64,000 nucleotides of DNA, taken from NCBI RefSeq assembly GCF_900187065.1, contig NZ_LT906483.1:4650001-4714000 (forward strand), in the 5' to 3' direction. Positions 32,586-40,995 of this stretch are shown here, one piece after another. How positions within the stretch are numbered: position 1 is the stretch's first letter; each line of letters starts with the position of its first letter. This DNA is from Mycolicibacterium thermoresistibile. Lineage in GTDB: Bacteria; Actinomycetota; Actinomycetes; Mycobacteriales; Mycobacteriaceae. Made by a program: the position numbers and the translations under genes. The notes under the pieces are model-generated. The model did not search any database and had not been told where the DNA came from. It worked only from the letters and a program-made list of their open reading frames with translations.

Positions 32586-33659
32586 TCAGCTGCCGGCGGT
32601 GGTGGCGCAGGCGCAGTCGAACTCGTCCTCCAGGCCGCGGGGCAGATCCTCGGACCGGAAGATGTTGTTACCAGGGGTGGTGCGGGACAACGCATCCGCG
32701 GCCAGGATCACCGCCGCGCCGGTCCAGGTGGTGCGCTCCACCGGCCACCGTTTGCCGTCGGCGTAGACCAGCCCGGTCCAGTACGACCCGTCCTGCTCGC
32801 GCAGGTGGTGCATGGCCGCGAACTGTTCGTGGGCGCGCCGCGAATCACCGATCGCGTCCAGCGCCAACACCAGTTCGCAGGTCTCCGCGCCGGTCACCCA
32901 CGGGCGGTCGTCGACGCAGCGGATTCCCAGGCCGGGCACCACGAAGTCGTCCCAGCGTTCGTCGATGCGTTCCCACGCGGCCGGACCGCGCACCGCACCG
33001 GTGAGCACCGGGTAGTACCACTCCATGGAATGGCGGTCCTTGGGCACGAACGAACCCGGATGCGCGACGATCGCGTGCCCCAGCCGGCCGACCGCGACCT
33101 CCCATTCGGGCTGCGGGTCGTCGAAGTAGTCCGCCAGCGCCAGTCCGCAGCGGATGCTGTGGTAGATGCTGGCGCAGCCGGTCAGCAACGCCTCCTCTGC
33201 GGGTCCGGATTCGCCCGATGCCCAGGCGATCTCACCGTTGGGCCGTTGCAGGCTGAGCACGAAGTCGATGGCGCGGGTGACCACCGGCCACATCGTCTCG
33301 GCGAAGGCGCGGTCACCGGTGATCAGCAGGTGGTGCCACACACCGGTGGCGACATAGGCGCAGAAGTTGCTGTCGCTGTTGGCATCCTCGACGACGCCGT
33401 TGCGCACCTGCAGCGGCCAGGACCCGTCGGCGCGCTGCGTGGTGCGGCACCAGTCGAACGCGGCGCGGGCGGGCTCGATCAACCCGGCCACGGTCAGCGC
33501 CATCGCGCTCTCCACGTGGTCCCACGGATCGGTGTGGCCACCCTCCGACCACGGAATCGCCCCGGAGGGCTCCTGTACGGCAGCTATCGACTCGGCGGTC
33601 TGCAGACACTGCTCCGGAGTGAAAACTCCTGGCACGCCGGGTAATTCAGCTGTCCGCAC
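32586..33659 (-). CDS. Alpha/alpha-toroid protein (annotated elsewhere as prenyltransferase-like)
   Basis: 357 residues with repeated helical segments (AAVQEPSGAIPWSEGGHTDPWDHVESAMAL, FDWCRTTQRADGSWP, and LSLQRPNGEIAW) typical of (alpha/alpha) toroids, including terpene cyclase, prenyltransferase and glycoside-hydrolase relatives. The C-terminus has CACA, DEFDCACATT. The QRxDGSWP-like repeats favour a sugar or prenyl-handling role. GTG 33659 overlaps the upstream methyltransferase by 14 bases, so it ends the three-gene operon. Function unresolved. Confidence 0.6.
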   Translation of the reverse strand: MRTAELPGVPGVFTPEQCLQTAESIAAVQEPSGAIPWSEGGHTDPWDHVESAMALTVAGLIEPARAAFDWCRTTQRADGSWPLQVRNGVVEDANSDSNFCAYVATGVWHHLLITGDRAFAETMWPVVTRAIDFVLSLQRPNGEIAWASGESGPAEEALLTGCASIYHSIRCGLALADYFDDPQPEWEVAVGRLGHAIVAHPGSFVPKDRHSMEWYYPVLTGAVRGPAAWERIDERWDDFVVPGLGIRCVDDRPWVTGAETCELVLALDAIGDSRRAHEQFAAMHHLREQDGSYWTGLVYADGKRWPVERTTWTGAAVILAADALSRTTPGNNIFRSEDLPRGLEDEFDCACATTAGS

Positions 33660-34377
33660 CGGCCACCTCCGGCTTGTCGAAATACAACGCCACGCTCTTG
33701 CCGATCAGCGGGTTGAGCATCTCCTCGGCCCACCGGGTGACCCACGGCCGGCGCACCATGTCCCACACCAGCAGCTGATGGTAGGCGCGCACCGCGAAGT
33801 GGCGGTCATTGTTCGTTCCGACAGCGCATTTGAGCCACCAGAACGGCGAGTGCAGAGCGTGTGCGTGGTGCCGGTGGGTGAGACGCAGCCCGTGCCGGGT
33901 GATCTTGTCGCGCAGTTCGTCGGCGCGGTAGATCCGCACGTGCCCACCCTCGTTGGCGTGGTATTCGTCGGACAGCAGCCAGCAGATCCGCTCCGGCAGC
34001 CAGCGCGGCACCGTCACGACGAGCTTTCCGCCCGGCTTGAGCACCCGGACCAACTCGGCGATGGCGCGGTCGTCCTCCGGCACGTGTTCGAGGATCTCCG
34101 AGGCGATCACCCGGTCGAAGGTCCCGTCCGCATACGGCAGGTCCAGTGCGTCGCCCTTGACCACCTCGGCCCTGGCGCCCGCCGGCGCCTCCCTCTGCTC
34201 GGCCATGGCCTGCAGGATGGTGTCGACCTCGTTGAGTTCCTCGGCGTTCTGGTCGAAGGCGACGATGTGTGCCCCGCGCCGGTACGCCTCGAACGAGTGC
34301 CGGCCCAGCCCGCAGCCGACATCGATCACCGAGACACCGGGCCCGATGCCGAGCCGGTCATAGTCAACAGTCAGCAT
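33646..34377 (-). CDS. Class I SAM-dependent methyltransferase
   Basis: 243 residues with VIDVGCGLGRHSFEAYRRG (SAM motif I), VAFDQNAEEL, and LVRVLKPGGKLVVTVPRW. The C-terminal half is hydrophobic/aromatic (SPFWWLKCAVG) and may touch the membrane. ATG 34377 overlaps the glycosyltransferase stop by seven bases; a much longer open frame upstream is antisense noise. It likely methylates a glycosylated product of the operon. Confidence 0.88.
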   Translation of the reverse strand: MLTVDYDRLGIGPGVSVIDVGCGLGRHSFEAYRRGAHIVAFDQNAEELNEVDTILQAMAEQREAPAGARAEVVKGDALDLPYADGTFDRVIASEILEHVPEDDRAIAELVRVLKPGGKLVVTVPRWLPERICWLLSDEYHANEGGHVRIYRADELRDKITRHGLRLTHRHHAHALHSPFWWLKCAVGTNNDRHFAVRAYHQLLVWDMVRRPWVTRWAEEMLNPLIGKSVALYFDKPEVAGADS

Positions 34378-35591
34378 ATCGCCCGCTCGTATATCGAAAC
34401 CGTTTGTGCTGCAACAGATTCCCAGCTGAACACATCGAGCGCGCGCTGCCGTCCGGCGGCACCGAGACGACTGCGCTGGTGCGGTGAGTCCAACAGTTCG
34501 CCGAGGACACGGGTCAGCGCGTCGACGTCGGCCGGCGGTACCAGCCGCGCACACTCGCCGTCCGGGCCGAGCACCTCGGGGAGGGCGCCGGCGCGGCTCG
34601 CCACGATCGGCGTCCCGCTCGCCATCGCCTCCACCGCCGGCAGCGAAAACCCTTCGTAGAGCGAGGGAATGCAGGCCACCTCGGCGGAGGCCAGCAGCCG
34701 GGCCAGTTCGGAGTCGGACAATCCGCTGGAGGCCTGCACGATGTCGGAGATGCCCAGTTCGGCGATCAGCTTCTCGGTGGGCCCGTTGGGTTCGAGCTTG
34801 GACACCAACTGCACGTCGAGATTCCGTTTGGCGCGCAACCGGGCGACGGCGTGCAGCAGGTGGCTGATCCCCTTGAGGGGCACGTCGGCGCTGGCGATCG
34901 CGATGATGCGGCCGGGCACCCGGTGTTCGGACGGGGTGAACAGCTCGGTGTCCACCCCCAGCGGCACCACGTGCAGTTGTCCGGGTGAGACGCCGAAGTC
35001 CGCGGAGATGTCGGCCGCCGACGACGAGGACACCGTGATCAGTTCCGGTATCCGGCGCGCGACCCGCTTCTGCATCTCGGCGAAGCCGTACCAGCGGCGC
35101 ACCAACGGTTTACGCCACCACTTCGCGGCGGCCACCTCGACCACCTTGTCCCGGGTGATCGGATGGTGCACCGTCGCGACCACCGGCAGCCCCAGGTCGG
35201 CCAGCTCCAGCAGACCGGTGCCCAGGCTCTGGTTGTCATGGACGACGTCGAACTCGTCGCGGCGCTCGGCCAGGATGCGGGCCATCCGCATGGTGAACGT
35301 CTTGGGTTCCGGGAAGCCGGCCGTCCAGGTGGTCAGCAGTTCGAGCAGGTCGATCCGGTCCCGGATCTCGCTGGGCCGCGGAATCCGGAACGGGTCCGGT
35401 TCGCGGTACAGGTCGAGGCTGGGCACCTTGGTCAGCTTCACCCGCGGATCGAGCCCCTCGGGATAGGGCTGGCCCGAGAACACCTCGACCTGATGCCCGA
35501 GTTCGACCAGGCCACGGCTGAGATGCCGGACATAGACGCCCTGCCCGCCGCAGTGGGTCTTGCTTCGATACGACAACAACGCGATGCGCAT
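34371..35591 (-). CDS. GT4-family glycosyltransferase
   Basis: 406-residue retaining glycosyltransferase with a GT-B fold. N-terminal SKTHCGGQGVYVRHLSRGL contains the donor-binding glycines; GVSPGQLHVVPLGVDTELF and the C-terminal EVACIPSLYEGFSLPAVEAMASGTPIVAS (GT4 E-x7-E) are hallmark. It likely adds a sugar to a lipid or polysaccharide. ATG 35591 is reached by reinitiation or coupling from a short upstream reading frame whose stop is one base upstream (TGATATG). First large gene of the operon. Confidence 0.92.
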   Translation of the reverse strand: MRIALLSYRSKTHCGGQGVYVRHLSRGLVELGHQVEVFSGQPYPEGLDPRVKLTKVPSLDLYREPDPFRIPRPSEIRDRIDLLELLTTWTAGFPEPKTFTMRMARILAERRDEFDVVHDNQSLGTGLLELADLGLPVVATVHHPITRDKVVEVAAAKWWRKPLVRRWYGFAEMQKRVARRIPELITVSSSSAADISADFGVSPGQLHVVPLGVDTELFTPSEHRVPGRIIAIASADVPLKGISHLLHAVARLRAKRNLDVQLVSKLEPNGPTEKLIAELGISDIVQASSGLSDSELARLLASAEVACIPSLYEGFSLPAVEAMASGTPIVASRAGALPEVLGPDGECARLVPPADVDALTRVLGELLDSPHQRSRLGAAGRQRALDVFSWESVAAQTVSIYERAIC

Positions 35592-35592
35592 A

Positions 35593-35691
35593 TCAGCTCT
35601 TCACGCTCGGCCCCGACGGCTGCGGGGTTCGGGCGGTCGGGCTCGGAACCGGCGAATCGGGAGTCATGCGCGCTCCGGGCCCTCTGGACAT
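35593..35691 (-). CDS. Short leaderless leader reading frame ahead of the GT4 gene (32 aa)
   Basis: An ATG at 35691 lies eight bases after a TATAGT -10 box, the spacing of a leaderless mycobacterial transcript, and opens a 32-codon frame rich in Pro, Ser and Thr that ends at TGA just before the GT4 ATG (TGATATG). A second in-frame ATG at 35667 has GGAG six bases upstream. It may serve translational coupling or nutrient/antibiotic sensing through its proline codons. It overlaps the operator and its expression is unproven. Confidence 0.5.
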   Translation of the reverse strand: MSRGPGARMTPDSPVPSPTARTPQPSGPSVKS

Positions 35692-35728
35692 GTGTCCAGA
35701 CTATAGTTTGACGCTCTAGCGGTCGCAA
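35683..35728 (-). promoter_or_regulatory. Sigma-A-like promoter with overlapping 18-bp operator
   Basis: On the minus strand TTGCGA (35728-35723), a 17-bp spacer and TATAGT (35705-35700) form a near-consensus promoter. TCTGGACA-TG-TGTCCAGA (35683-35700), a perfect palindrome apart from its centre, covers the region from the -10 to the transcription start. A repressor there would block initiation. Confidence 0.65.
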
Positions 35729-35788
35729 TGTGTCGGCGCCGGGTTCCGCTCACCGCATCCTGTCGGACCCCCGCCGTATTCTTCGAAC

Positions 35789-36115
35789 ATGGATTCGAAC
35801 ATCTCCGGCCCCGAGCCGTCCGGCGCCCCATCGGCCCGCGCCCAGTGGGCGGCGGTACTGGACGAGCTGGAAGCGGCCGAGGCGGCTCTGCTGCGGGCCC
35901 CGGTGCACAGCCTCAGCGGCCCACAGCTGCTCGAGCTCATCCGCCGCCTGGAAATCCTGGAACGCCGGACGCGGGCCCATCAGCAACGGCTGCTCGGACG
36001 GCTCGTGGCCGAGTCGGTGGCCGGGTCGGTGGCCGGGTCGGTAGGCAAGGCGCTGCGTATCTCCCCCGCGGAAGCGCACCGCCGCATCACCGAAGCGAGG
36101 GGGTTGGCCTCATGA
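35789..36115 (+). pseudogene. Truncated DUF222 (13E12-repeat) HNH-endonuclease-type gene
   Basis: 108 residues: AAVLDELEAAEAALLRAPVHSLS, LLELIRRLEILERRTRAHQQRLLG and LRISPAEAHRRITEARGL match the N-terminus of DUF222/13E12 proteins, which normally run 400 or more residues and end in an HNH nuclease. Here it stops at a TGA created by a 15-bp tandem duplication (36111-36140). VAESVAGSVAGSVGK reflects another short internal repeat. Likely a dead copy of this mobile-like family. Confidence 0.75.
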
Positions 36116-36140
36116 ACCGCACACTCATGAACCGCACACT
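36111..36140 (+). repeat. 15-bp tandem duplication
   Basis: CATGAACCGCACACT is repeated perfectly back-to-back (36111-36125, 36126-36140). The first copy contributes the TGA that ends the DUF222 remnant, so the repeat may mark the truncation event. Confidence 0.85.
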
Positions 36141-36161
36141 GAAGCGGCGCTGCTGAAGCGC

Positions 36162-36479
36162 TCAATCCGAACGTTTGAGCATCCAGGCCGGGATCCAGTG
36201 GGTCACCGTCCGGCGCCGCGCCCCGAAGGCGATGGGATAGCTGACCAGCCCCCACCAGAAGCCCTGCTCGCACATCCCCCAGCAGGTCAACCGCCCCTCC
36301 ACCACGGTGTGCATCTGCAGCCCGGCCGGGTTGTAGCCGCCCCGACGGTGGGGCTCGCGGGGAAACAGGGCGGCGAGATCGACCAGCACGGTCACCGGTG
36401 GGTCGACCCGCCGGAACGGCGGCTGTACCGGCTGACCGTTGTAGCCGATCGACTGCAACGCACCCACGCATTCGATCAT
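36162..36479 (-). CDS. Unknown conserved-looking protein (105 aa)
   Basis: 105 residues from ATG 36479. Distinctive segments are SIGYNGQPVQPPFRRVDPPVTVLVDL and GMCEQGFWWGLVSYPIAFG; the C-terminus is RRRTVTHWIPAWMLKRSD. It has two cysteines and no signal peptide or helix long enough to span the membrane. I do not recognise it. It lies divergent to the acyl-CoA dehydrogenase with a palindrome over its start codon. Confidence 0.5.
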   Translation of the reverse strand: MIECVGALQSIGYNGQPVQPPFRRVDPPVTVLVDLAALFPREPHRRGGYNPAGLQMHTVVEGRLTCWGMCEQGFWWGLVSYPIAFGARRRTVTHWIPAWMLKRSD

Positions 36480-36490
36480 ACGTTCGAATG
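36469..36490. promoter_or_regulatory. Inverted repeat overlapping the start of the 105-aa gene
   Basis: CATTCGA-N8-TCGAATG has perfect 7-bp arms, centred on the start codon at 36479 and 53 bp before the acyl-CoA dehydrogenase. It looks like a repressor site serving both divergent genes; no regulator adjoins it. Confidence 0.5.
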
Positions 36491-36542
36491 ACCTCGCGTC
36501 GAGGGTCGGACGGGTTTCGAATCCCGGTGGCCGGTTATCTCC

Positions 36543-37943
36543 ATGGCGATGGCCTTCGACCTCACCCCCACCGTGGCGCAGCACGACCTCGCCGCGCGCA
36601 CGCACGAGTTCGCCGAGCAGGTGATCCGCCCGGTGGCGTCCGAGTACGACCAACGCCAGGAGTTCCCCTGGCCGGTGCTCGAGGAGGCCGCCACCCGGGG
36701 GTTCTACAGCCCGCTGTTCTACCGCGATCTGATCGGCGATCCGACCGGGTTGTCCCTGCCGATGTTCATGGAGGAATTGTTCTGGGGCTGCGCCGGCATC
36801 GGGCTGGCGATCGTGATGCCGGCCCTGGCGCTGTCGGCGATCGGACAGGCGGCGACCCCGGAGCAGATGCTGCGATGGGCCCCGGAATGCTTCGGCACGC
36901 CGGGCGACCTCAAACTGGCCGCGCTGGCGATCTCCGAACCCGAGGGCGGCAGCGACGTGCGCAATCTGCGCACCCGGGCGGTGCGCGCCGACTCCGGCCC
37001 GGACGCGGACTGGATCATCGACGGCCACAAGATGTGGATCGGCAACGGCGGCATCGCGAATGTGCACGTGGTCAACGCCGTTGTCGACGAAGAACTCGGT
37101 CACCGGGGACAGGCATTGTTCGTGGTTCCCGGCGGCACTCCCGGGCTGCAACTGGTGCGCAAACTCGACAAGTTGGGCTGCCGTGCGTCACACACCGCCG
37201 AGCTCAGGTTCACCGGGGTGCGGGTGCCGGCCGACCATCTTCTCGGCGGGCAGGACAAGCTCGAGTACAAACTCGCCAAGGCCCGCGAGACCGCCGCGGA
37301 CGGCCGCAGGTCCGGGTCGGCGACGCTGGGCACCTTCGAACAGACCCGTCCGATGGTGGCTGCGCAGGCCCTCGGCATCGCCCGGGCCGCCCTGGAATAC
37401 ATGACCGACTACGCAAACCGCCGGGAGGCGTTCGGGGCGCCGATCATCGACAACCAGGGCATCGCGTTCCCGATCGCCGAGATCGCCACCCGGATCGACG
37501 CGGCCCGCCTGCTGACGTGGCGGGCATCGTGGATGGCCGCCACCGGGGTTCCGTTCGGCCGCGGTGAAGGGTCGATGGCGAAGATGGCGGCCAGCGAGAT
37601 CGCGGTCCGCGCCACCGAACAGGCCATCCAGACCATGGGCGGCTGGGGGTACATCACCGACCATCCGGTGGAGAAGTGGTATCGGGACGCCAAGCTGTAC
37701 ACCATCTTCGAGGGGACCAGCGAGATCCAGCGGGTGGTGATCTCCAACGCGCTGGGCGCCGCCGCCGGCAAGCCGCCGCTGCACTTCGAGCTGGATCCCT
37801 CCGGCGGTCCGCTCAACCGGTATCTCGGTCGTGGAACTCCGCTGCGCGGACGCGCCTCCGATGCCATGCTGGCTGCCAGGGACCGGATCCCCGAACCGGT
37901 CATGCGGCTGGCGATGAAGGTGTTGCGGCCACCTCGCAGGTGA
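36543..37943 (+). CDS. Acyl-CoA dehydrogenase
   Basis: 466-residue FAD enzyme that introduces the alpha-beta double bond into an acyl-CoA. Visible are LAISEPEGGSDVRNLRTRA (FAD/substrate loop), GHKMWIGNGG, GGWGYITDHPVEKWYRDAK and the catalytic-region YTIFEGTSEIQR with the Glu. Slightly long for the family because of the C-terminal tail. ATG 36543, with another ATG two codons on. Divergent from the unknown gene. Confidence 0.93.
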   Translation: MAMAFDLTPTVAQHDLAARTHEFAEQVIRPVASEYDQRQEFPWPVLEEAATRGFYSPLFYRDLIGDPTGLSLPMFMEELFWGCAGIGLAIVMPALALSAIGQAATPEQMLRWAPECFGTPGDLKLAALAISEPEGGSDVRNLRTRAVRADSGPDADWIIDGHKMWIGNGGIANVHVVNAVVDEELGHRGQALFVVPGGTPGLQLVRKLDKLGCRASHTAELRFTGVRVPADHLLGGQDKLEYKLAKARETAADGRRSGSATLGTFEQTRPMVAAQALGIARAALEYMTDYANRREAFGAPIIDNQGIAFPIAEIATRIDAARLLTWRASWMAATGVPFGRGEGSMAKMAASEIAVRATEQAIQTMGGWGYITDHPVEKWYRDAKLYTIFEGTSEIQRVVISNALGAAAGKPPLHFELDPSGGPLNRYLGRGTPLRGRASDAMLAARDRIPEPVMRLAMKVLRPPRR

Positions 37944-37988
37944 ACCCGCCCACCACGGGACACCGACCACCGCAGAACAGGAGATGTG

Positions 37989-38813
37989 ATGGCGGTCCGG
38001 ATGAGTGCGCACCTCGGTGAGGCGCATGAGCTGCTGCGCTATGAGCCGACCGCGAAACGGGTGCGGGTGCGGCTCGGCGGTGATCTGGTCGCCGACACCA
38101 CCGACGCGGTGTTGGTGTGGGAGCCGCGGCGGCTCGTGCCGACCTACGCGGTGCCGCGGGCCGCGCTGCGGGCCCAACTGGTGCCGGCCGGCGCGGCCAC
38201 CGGCGCCGACGAGGAGGTGAGGACACGGCTGCCGGCGATCGGCTCCCGCCCGGTGCTGGACCCGACGGTGCCGTTCGCCGCCCACTCCTGTCCGGGCACC
38301 GCCTTCGACGTGCTCACCGGCGACGACGCCGGCGACGCGGCGGCGTTCCAGCCGCACGACCCGGATCTGGCCGATTACGTGATCCTCGATTTCGGGGCGT
38401 TCGAGTGGTGCGAGGAGGACGAGCCGGTGGTCAGCCATCCGCGGGATCCGTTCCACCGCATCGACGTGTGCCGCACCAGCCGCCCGGTGCGGGTGGAACT
38501 GGACGGCACGGTGCTGGCCGAATCCGACCGGGCGGCGGTGCTTTTCGAGACCGGGCTGCCGCCGCGCTGGTATCTGCCGCGCGACGACGTCGTCGCCGAA
38601 CTGCTTCCCAGTGACACCGTGACCTACTGCGCCTACAAGGGCCGGGCCTGCTACTACTCCCTGCCCGACGGCCCGGCCGATGTGGCGTGGAGCTACCGCG
38701 AGCCGCTGCACGATGCGGTGCCCGTGCGGGACCGCATCTGCTTCTTCGACGAACGGGTCGACGTCGTCGTGGACGGGCAACGCCGGCAGCGGCCCACCAC
38801 GGTATGGAGCTGA
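37989..38813 (+). CDS. DUF427 tandem-domain protein
   Basis: 274 residues with two DUF427 units. The second has VRVELDGTVLAESDRAAVLFETGLPPRWYLP and CAYKGRACYYSL, PADVAWSYREPLHDA; the first has AKRVRVRLGGDLVADTTDAVLVWEPRRLVPTY. DUF427 proteins are widespread in actinobacteria with no agreed function. ATG 37989 with AGGAG five bases upstream; GTG 37986 is the alternative. It follows the acyl-CoA dehydrogenase by 45 bp and may share its transcript. Confidence 0.85.
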   Translation: MAVRMSAHLGEAHELLRYEPTAKRVRVRLGGDLVADTTDAVLVWEPRRLVPTYAVPRAALRAQLVPAGAATGADEEVRTRLPAIGSRPVLDPTVPFAAHSCPGTAFDVLTGDDAGDAAAFQPHDPDLADYVILDFGAFEWCEEDEPVVSHPRDPFHRIDVCRTSRPVRVELDGTVLAESDRAAVLFETGLPPRWYLPRDDVVAELLPSDTVTYCAYKGRACYYSLPDGPADVAWSYREPLHDAVPVRDRICFFDERVDVVVDGQRRQRPTTVWS

Positions 38814-38884
38814 CCCACCCGCGACGGTTGAGGTCCCCCCGCGGTGGGCATGCCTGCACCTGACACCCGACGCGAGGGGCAGGC

Positions 38885-40063
38885 ATGCGAGCAGTGACGT
38901 GGCACGGTCGCCGCAAGGTTTCGGTCGACACCGTGCCCGACCCGGCCATCATGGAACCGACCGACGCGATCATCCGGGTCACCAGCACCAACATCTGTGG
39001 CTCGGATCTGCATCTCTACGAGGTGCTCAGTGCCTTCATGAGTCCGGGCGACATCCTGGGCCACGAGGCCATGGGCGTGGTCGAGGAGGTGGGGCCGGAG
39101 GTCGGTGCGCTGCAGGCCGGCGACCGCGTGGTCATTCCGTTCAACATCTCCTGCGGCACCTGTTGGATGTGTGCTCAGGGTCTGCAGAGTCAGTGCGAGA
39201 CCACCCAGAACCGCGATCAGGGCACCGGCGCCGCATTGTTCGGCTACTCGAAGCTCTACGGCGAGGTCGCCGGCGGGCAGGCCGAGTACCTGCGGGTTCC
39301 ACAGGCGCAGTACACCCACATCACGGTGCCGCACGACGGCCCCGATGACCGTTATGTCTACCTGTCCGACGTGCTGCCCACCGCCTGGCAGGGCGTCGAG
39401 TACGCCGCGGTGCCCGACGGCGGCACGCTGGTGGTACTCGGCCTCGGCCCGATCGGATCGATGGCCTGCCGGATCGCCGCCCACCGCGGCAACTGCCGGG
39501 TGATCGGTGTCGACCGGGTCCCCGAACGCATCGAGAAGGTACGGCCCTACTGCGCCGATGTGCTCAACGTGGACACCGACGACGTCGAGGCCGCGGTCCG
39601 GGAGCAGACGGGCGGGCGCGGCGCCGACTCGGTGCTCGAGGCGGTCGGGATGGAGGCGCACGGCTCGCCGGTTGCCGCAACCGCGCAGAGCGCCGCCGGA
39701 TACCTGCCCGCACCGGTGGGCCGGCTGGTGATGCGGCATGCCGGGGTCGACCGGCTGGCGGCGCTGAACCTGGCCGTCTCGCTGGTGCGCCGCGGCGGCA
39801 CCATCTCACTGTCCGGGGTGTACGGCGGGGCCGCCGACCCGATCAACATGATGATGTTGTTCGACAAGCAGGTTCAGTTGCGGATGGGGCAGGCCAACGT
39901 CAAACGGTGGGTGCCGGAGATCATGGACCTGCTCACCGACGACGATCCGCTCGGGGTCGACACCTTCGCCACCCACCGGCTGCCGCTCGAGGCGGCGCCC
40001 GACGCCTACGAAACGTTCCAGAAGAAACAGGACGGCATGATCAAGGTGGTGCTCAAACCCTGA
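38885..40063 (+). CDS. Zinc-dependent alcohol dehydrogenase (formaldehyde-dehydrogenase-like)
   Basis: 392 residues of the medium-chain dehydrogenase family. Catalytic zinc residues lie in TNICGSDLHLY and the GHEAMG motif; structural zinc is CGTCWMCAQGLQSQC. The NAD-binding motif is VLGLGPIGSMACRIA. Resembles glutathione-independent formaldehyde-type dehydrogenases by length and by the insert between the two zinc motifs. ATG 38885. Follows the DUF427 gene at 70 bp. Physiological substrate unknown. Confidence 0.92.
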   Translation: MRAVTWHGRRKVSVDTVPDPAIMEPTDAIIRVTSTNICGSDLHLYEVLSAFMSPGDILGHEAMGVVEEVGPEVGALQAGDRVVIPFNISCGTCWMCAQGLQSQCETTQNRDQGTGAALFGYSKLYGEVAGGQAEYLRVPQAQYTHITVPHDGPDDRYVYLSDVLPTAWQGVEYAAVPDGGTLVVLGLGPIGSMACRIAAHRGNCRVIGVDRVPERIEKVRPYCADVLNVDTDDVEAAVREQTGGRGADSVLEAVGMEAHGSPVAATAQSAAGYLPAPVGRLVMRHAGVDRLAALNLAVSLVRRGGTISLSGVYGGAADPINMMMLFDKQVQLRMGQANVKRWVPEIMDLLTDDDPLGVDTFATHRLPLEAAPDAYETFQKKQDGMIKVVLKP

Positions 40064-40068
40064 TCCGG

Positions 40069-40368
40069 TCACCACAGGTAGATGATCAACACGACGGCGA
40101 ACAGCGCACCCAGCCAGGCGTCGGTGGACACCTTGAGCCATCGCGGCGCGGTGCGCACCTCCATGAAGTAGCGGATGACCAGACGCGATTTGATCAGCGT
40201 GAGGGCCAGCACCAGCACGGTGACCGGCACGCTGGGGTCGACCGTGGTCTTGAAATGGGCCGGCGCCAGCCACCAGGACCCGATCGTGATCGCGGTCAGT
40301 GCCACCCATGCCCAGGTCATCGCCCGGGCCGCGCCGGTGTCGTCGTGGTGCCGGGTATCGGTTGTCAT
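40069..40368 (-). CDS. Cytochrome c oxidase subunit IV-like small membrane protein
   Basis: 99 residues with about three transmembrane helices (roughly 17-35, 48-66, 81-98). VIRYFMEVRTAPRWLK and WLGALFAVVLIIYLW match the prokaryotic COX4/NorF-type family. It is the last gene of a four-gene operon with an oxidase subunit III-like protein. In these complexes such subunits assist assembly; the catalytic subunit is absent here. Confidence 0.75.
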   Translation of the reverse strand: MTTDTRHHDDTGAARAMTWAWVALTAITIGSWWLAPAHFKTTVDPSVPVTVLVLALTLIKSRLVIRYFMEVRTAPRWLKVSTDAWLGALFAVVLIIYLW

Positions 40369-40369
40369 G

Positions 40370-40978
40370 TCACCTCATCACGTAGAGCAGGCCGAAGATG
40401 ATGACCCACAGCAGGTCCACCATGTGCCAGTAGACGGCGCCGGACTCGACCATCCACACCCGGCGGCGCCCCGCGTTGCGCAGTTCGCGTATCACCGCCC
40501 CCAGCACGATGAGCCCGATCAGCACGTGCACCAGGTGCACCCCGGTGAGCACGTAGTAGAACGAGTAGAACATCTGGGAATTGGTGTGGCCGGCAATGAT
40601 CTTGCTCGCCCACTCGTAGCACTTGAAGCAGACGAACAACACCCCGCCGAACCCACCCAGATACACCAGCCGGATGGCCCGCCGATGCTGTCCGGCACGG
40701 GCGGCCAGCACGCTGCGCGCCACGAACAGCGAGCTGGTCAGCAGGATCAGGGTGTTGATCACGCCGATGTTGACGTCGAGATGCTGCTGGGCCCGCAGGA
40801 ACTCCTCCGGGGTCATCGCCCGGTAGACCATGAAGATCACGAAGTACCCGGCGAAGATGACCAGGTCGCCGAGCACCATCACCCACATGTGGATGTCGCC
40901 GGGCAGATGCGCCGCCGCACCGCGGCCGCGCCATGCCGCCTCGGGTGTGCCGGCCGACAGTGAATCCGAATGGGTCAT
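40370..40978 (-). CDS. Heme-copper oxidase subunit III-like (NorE-like) protein
   Basis: 202 residues, about five transmembrane helices. LPGDIHMWVMVLGDLVIFAGYF, YYVLTGVHLVHVLIGL and VYWHMVDLLWVIIFGLLYV are characteristic of subunit III, including the helix with the conserved Glu/His pattern. ATG 40978; stop is one base from the subunit IV-like start. NorE-type proteins accompany nitric-oxide or quinol oxidases, but no subunit I or II gene lies in the window. Confidence 0.85.
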   Translation of the reverse strand: MTHSDSLSAGTPEAAWRGRGAAAHLPGDIHMWVMVLGDLVIFAGYFVIFMVYRAMTPEEFLRAQQHLDVNIGVINTLILLTSSLFVARSVLAARAGQHRRAIRLVYLGGFGGVLFVCFKCYEWASKIIAGHTNSQMFYSFYYVLTGVHLVHVLIGLIVLGAVIRELRNAGRRRVWMVESGAVYWHMVDLLWVIIFGLLYVMR

Positions 40979-40995
40979 GGAGTTTTTCCTGACGG

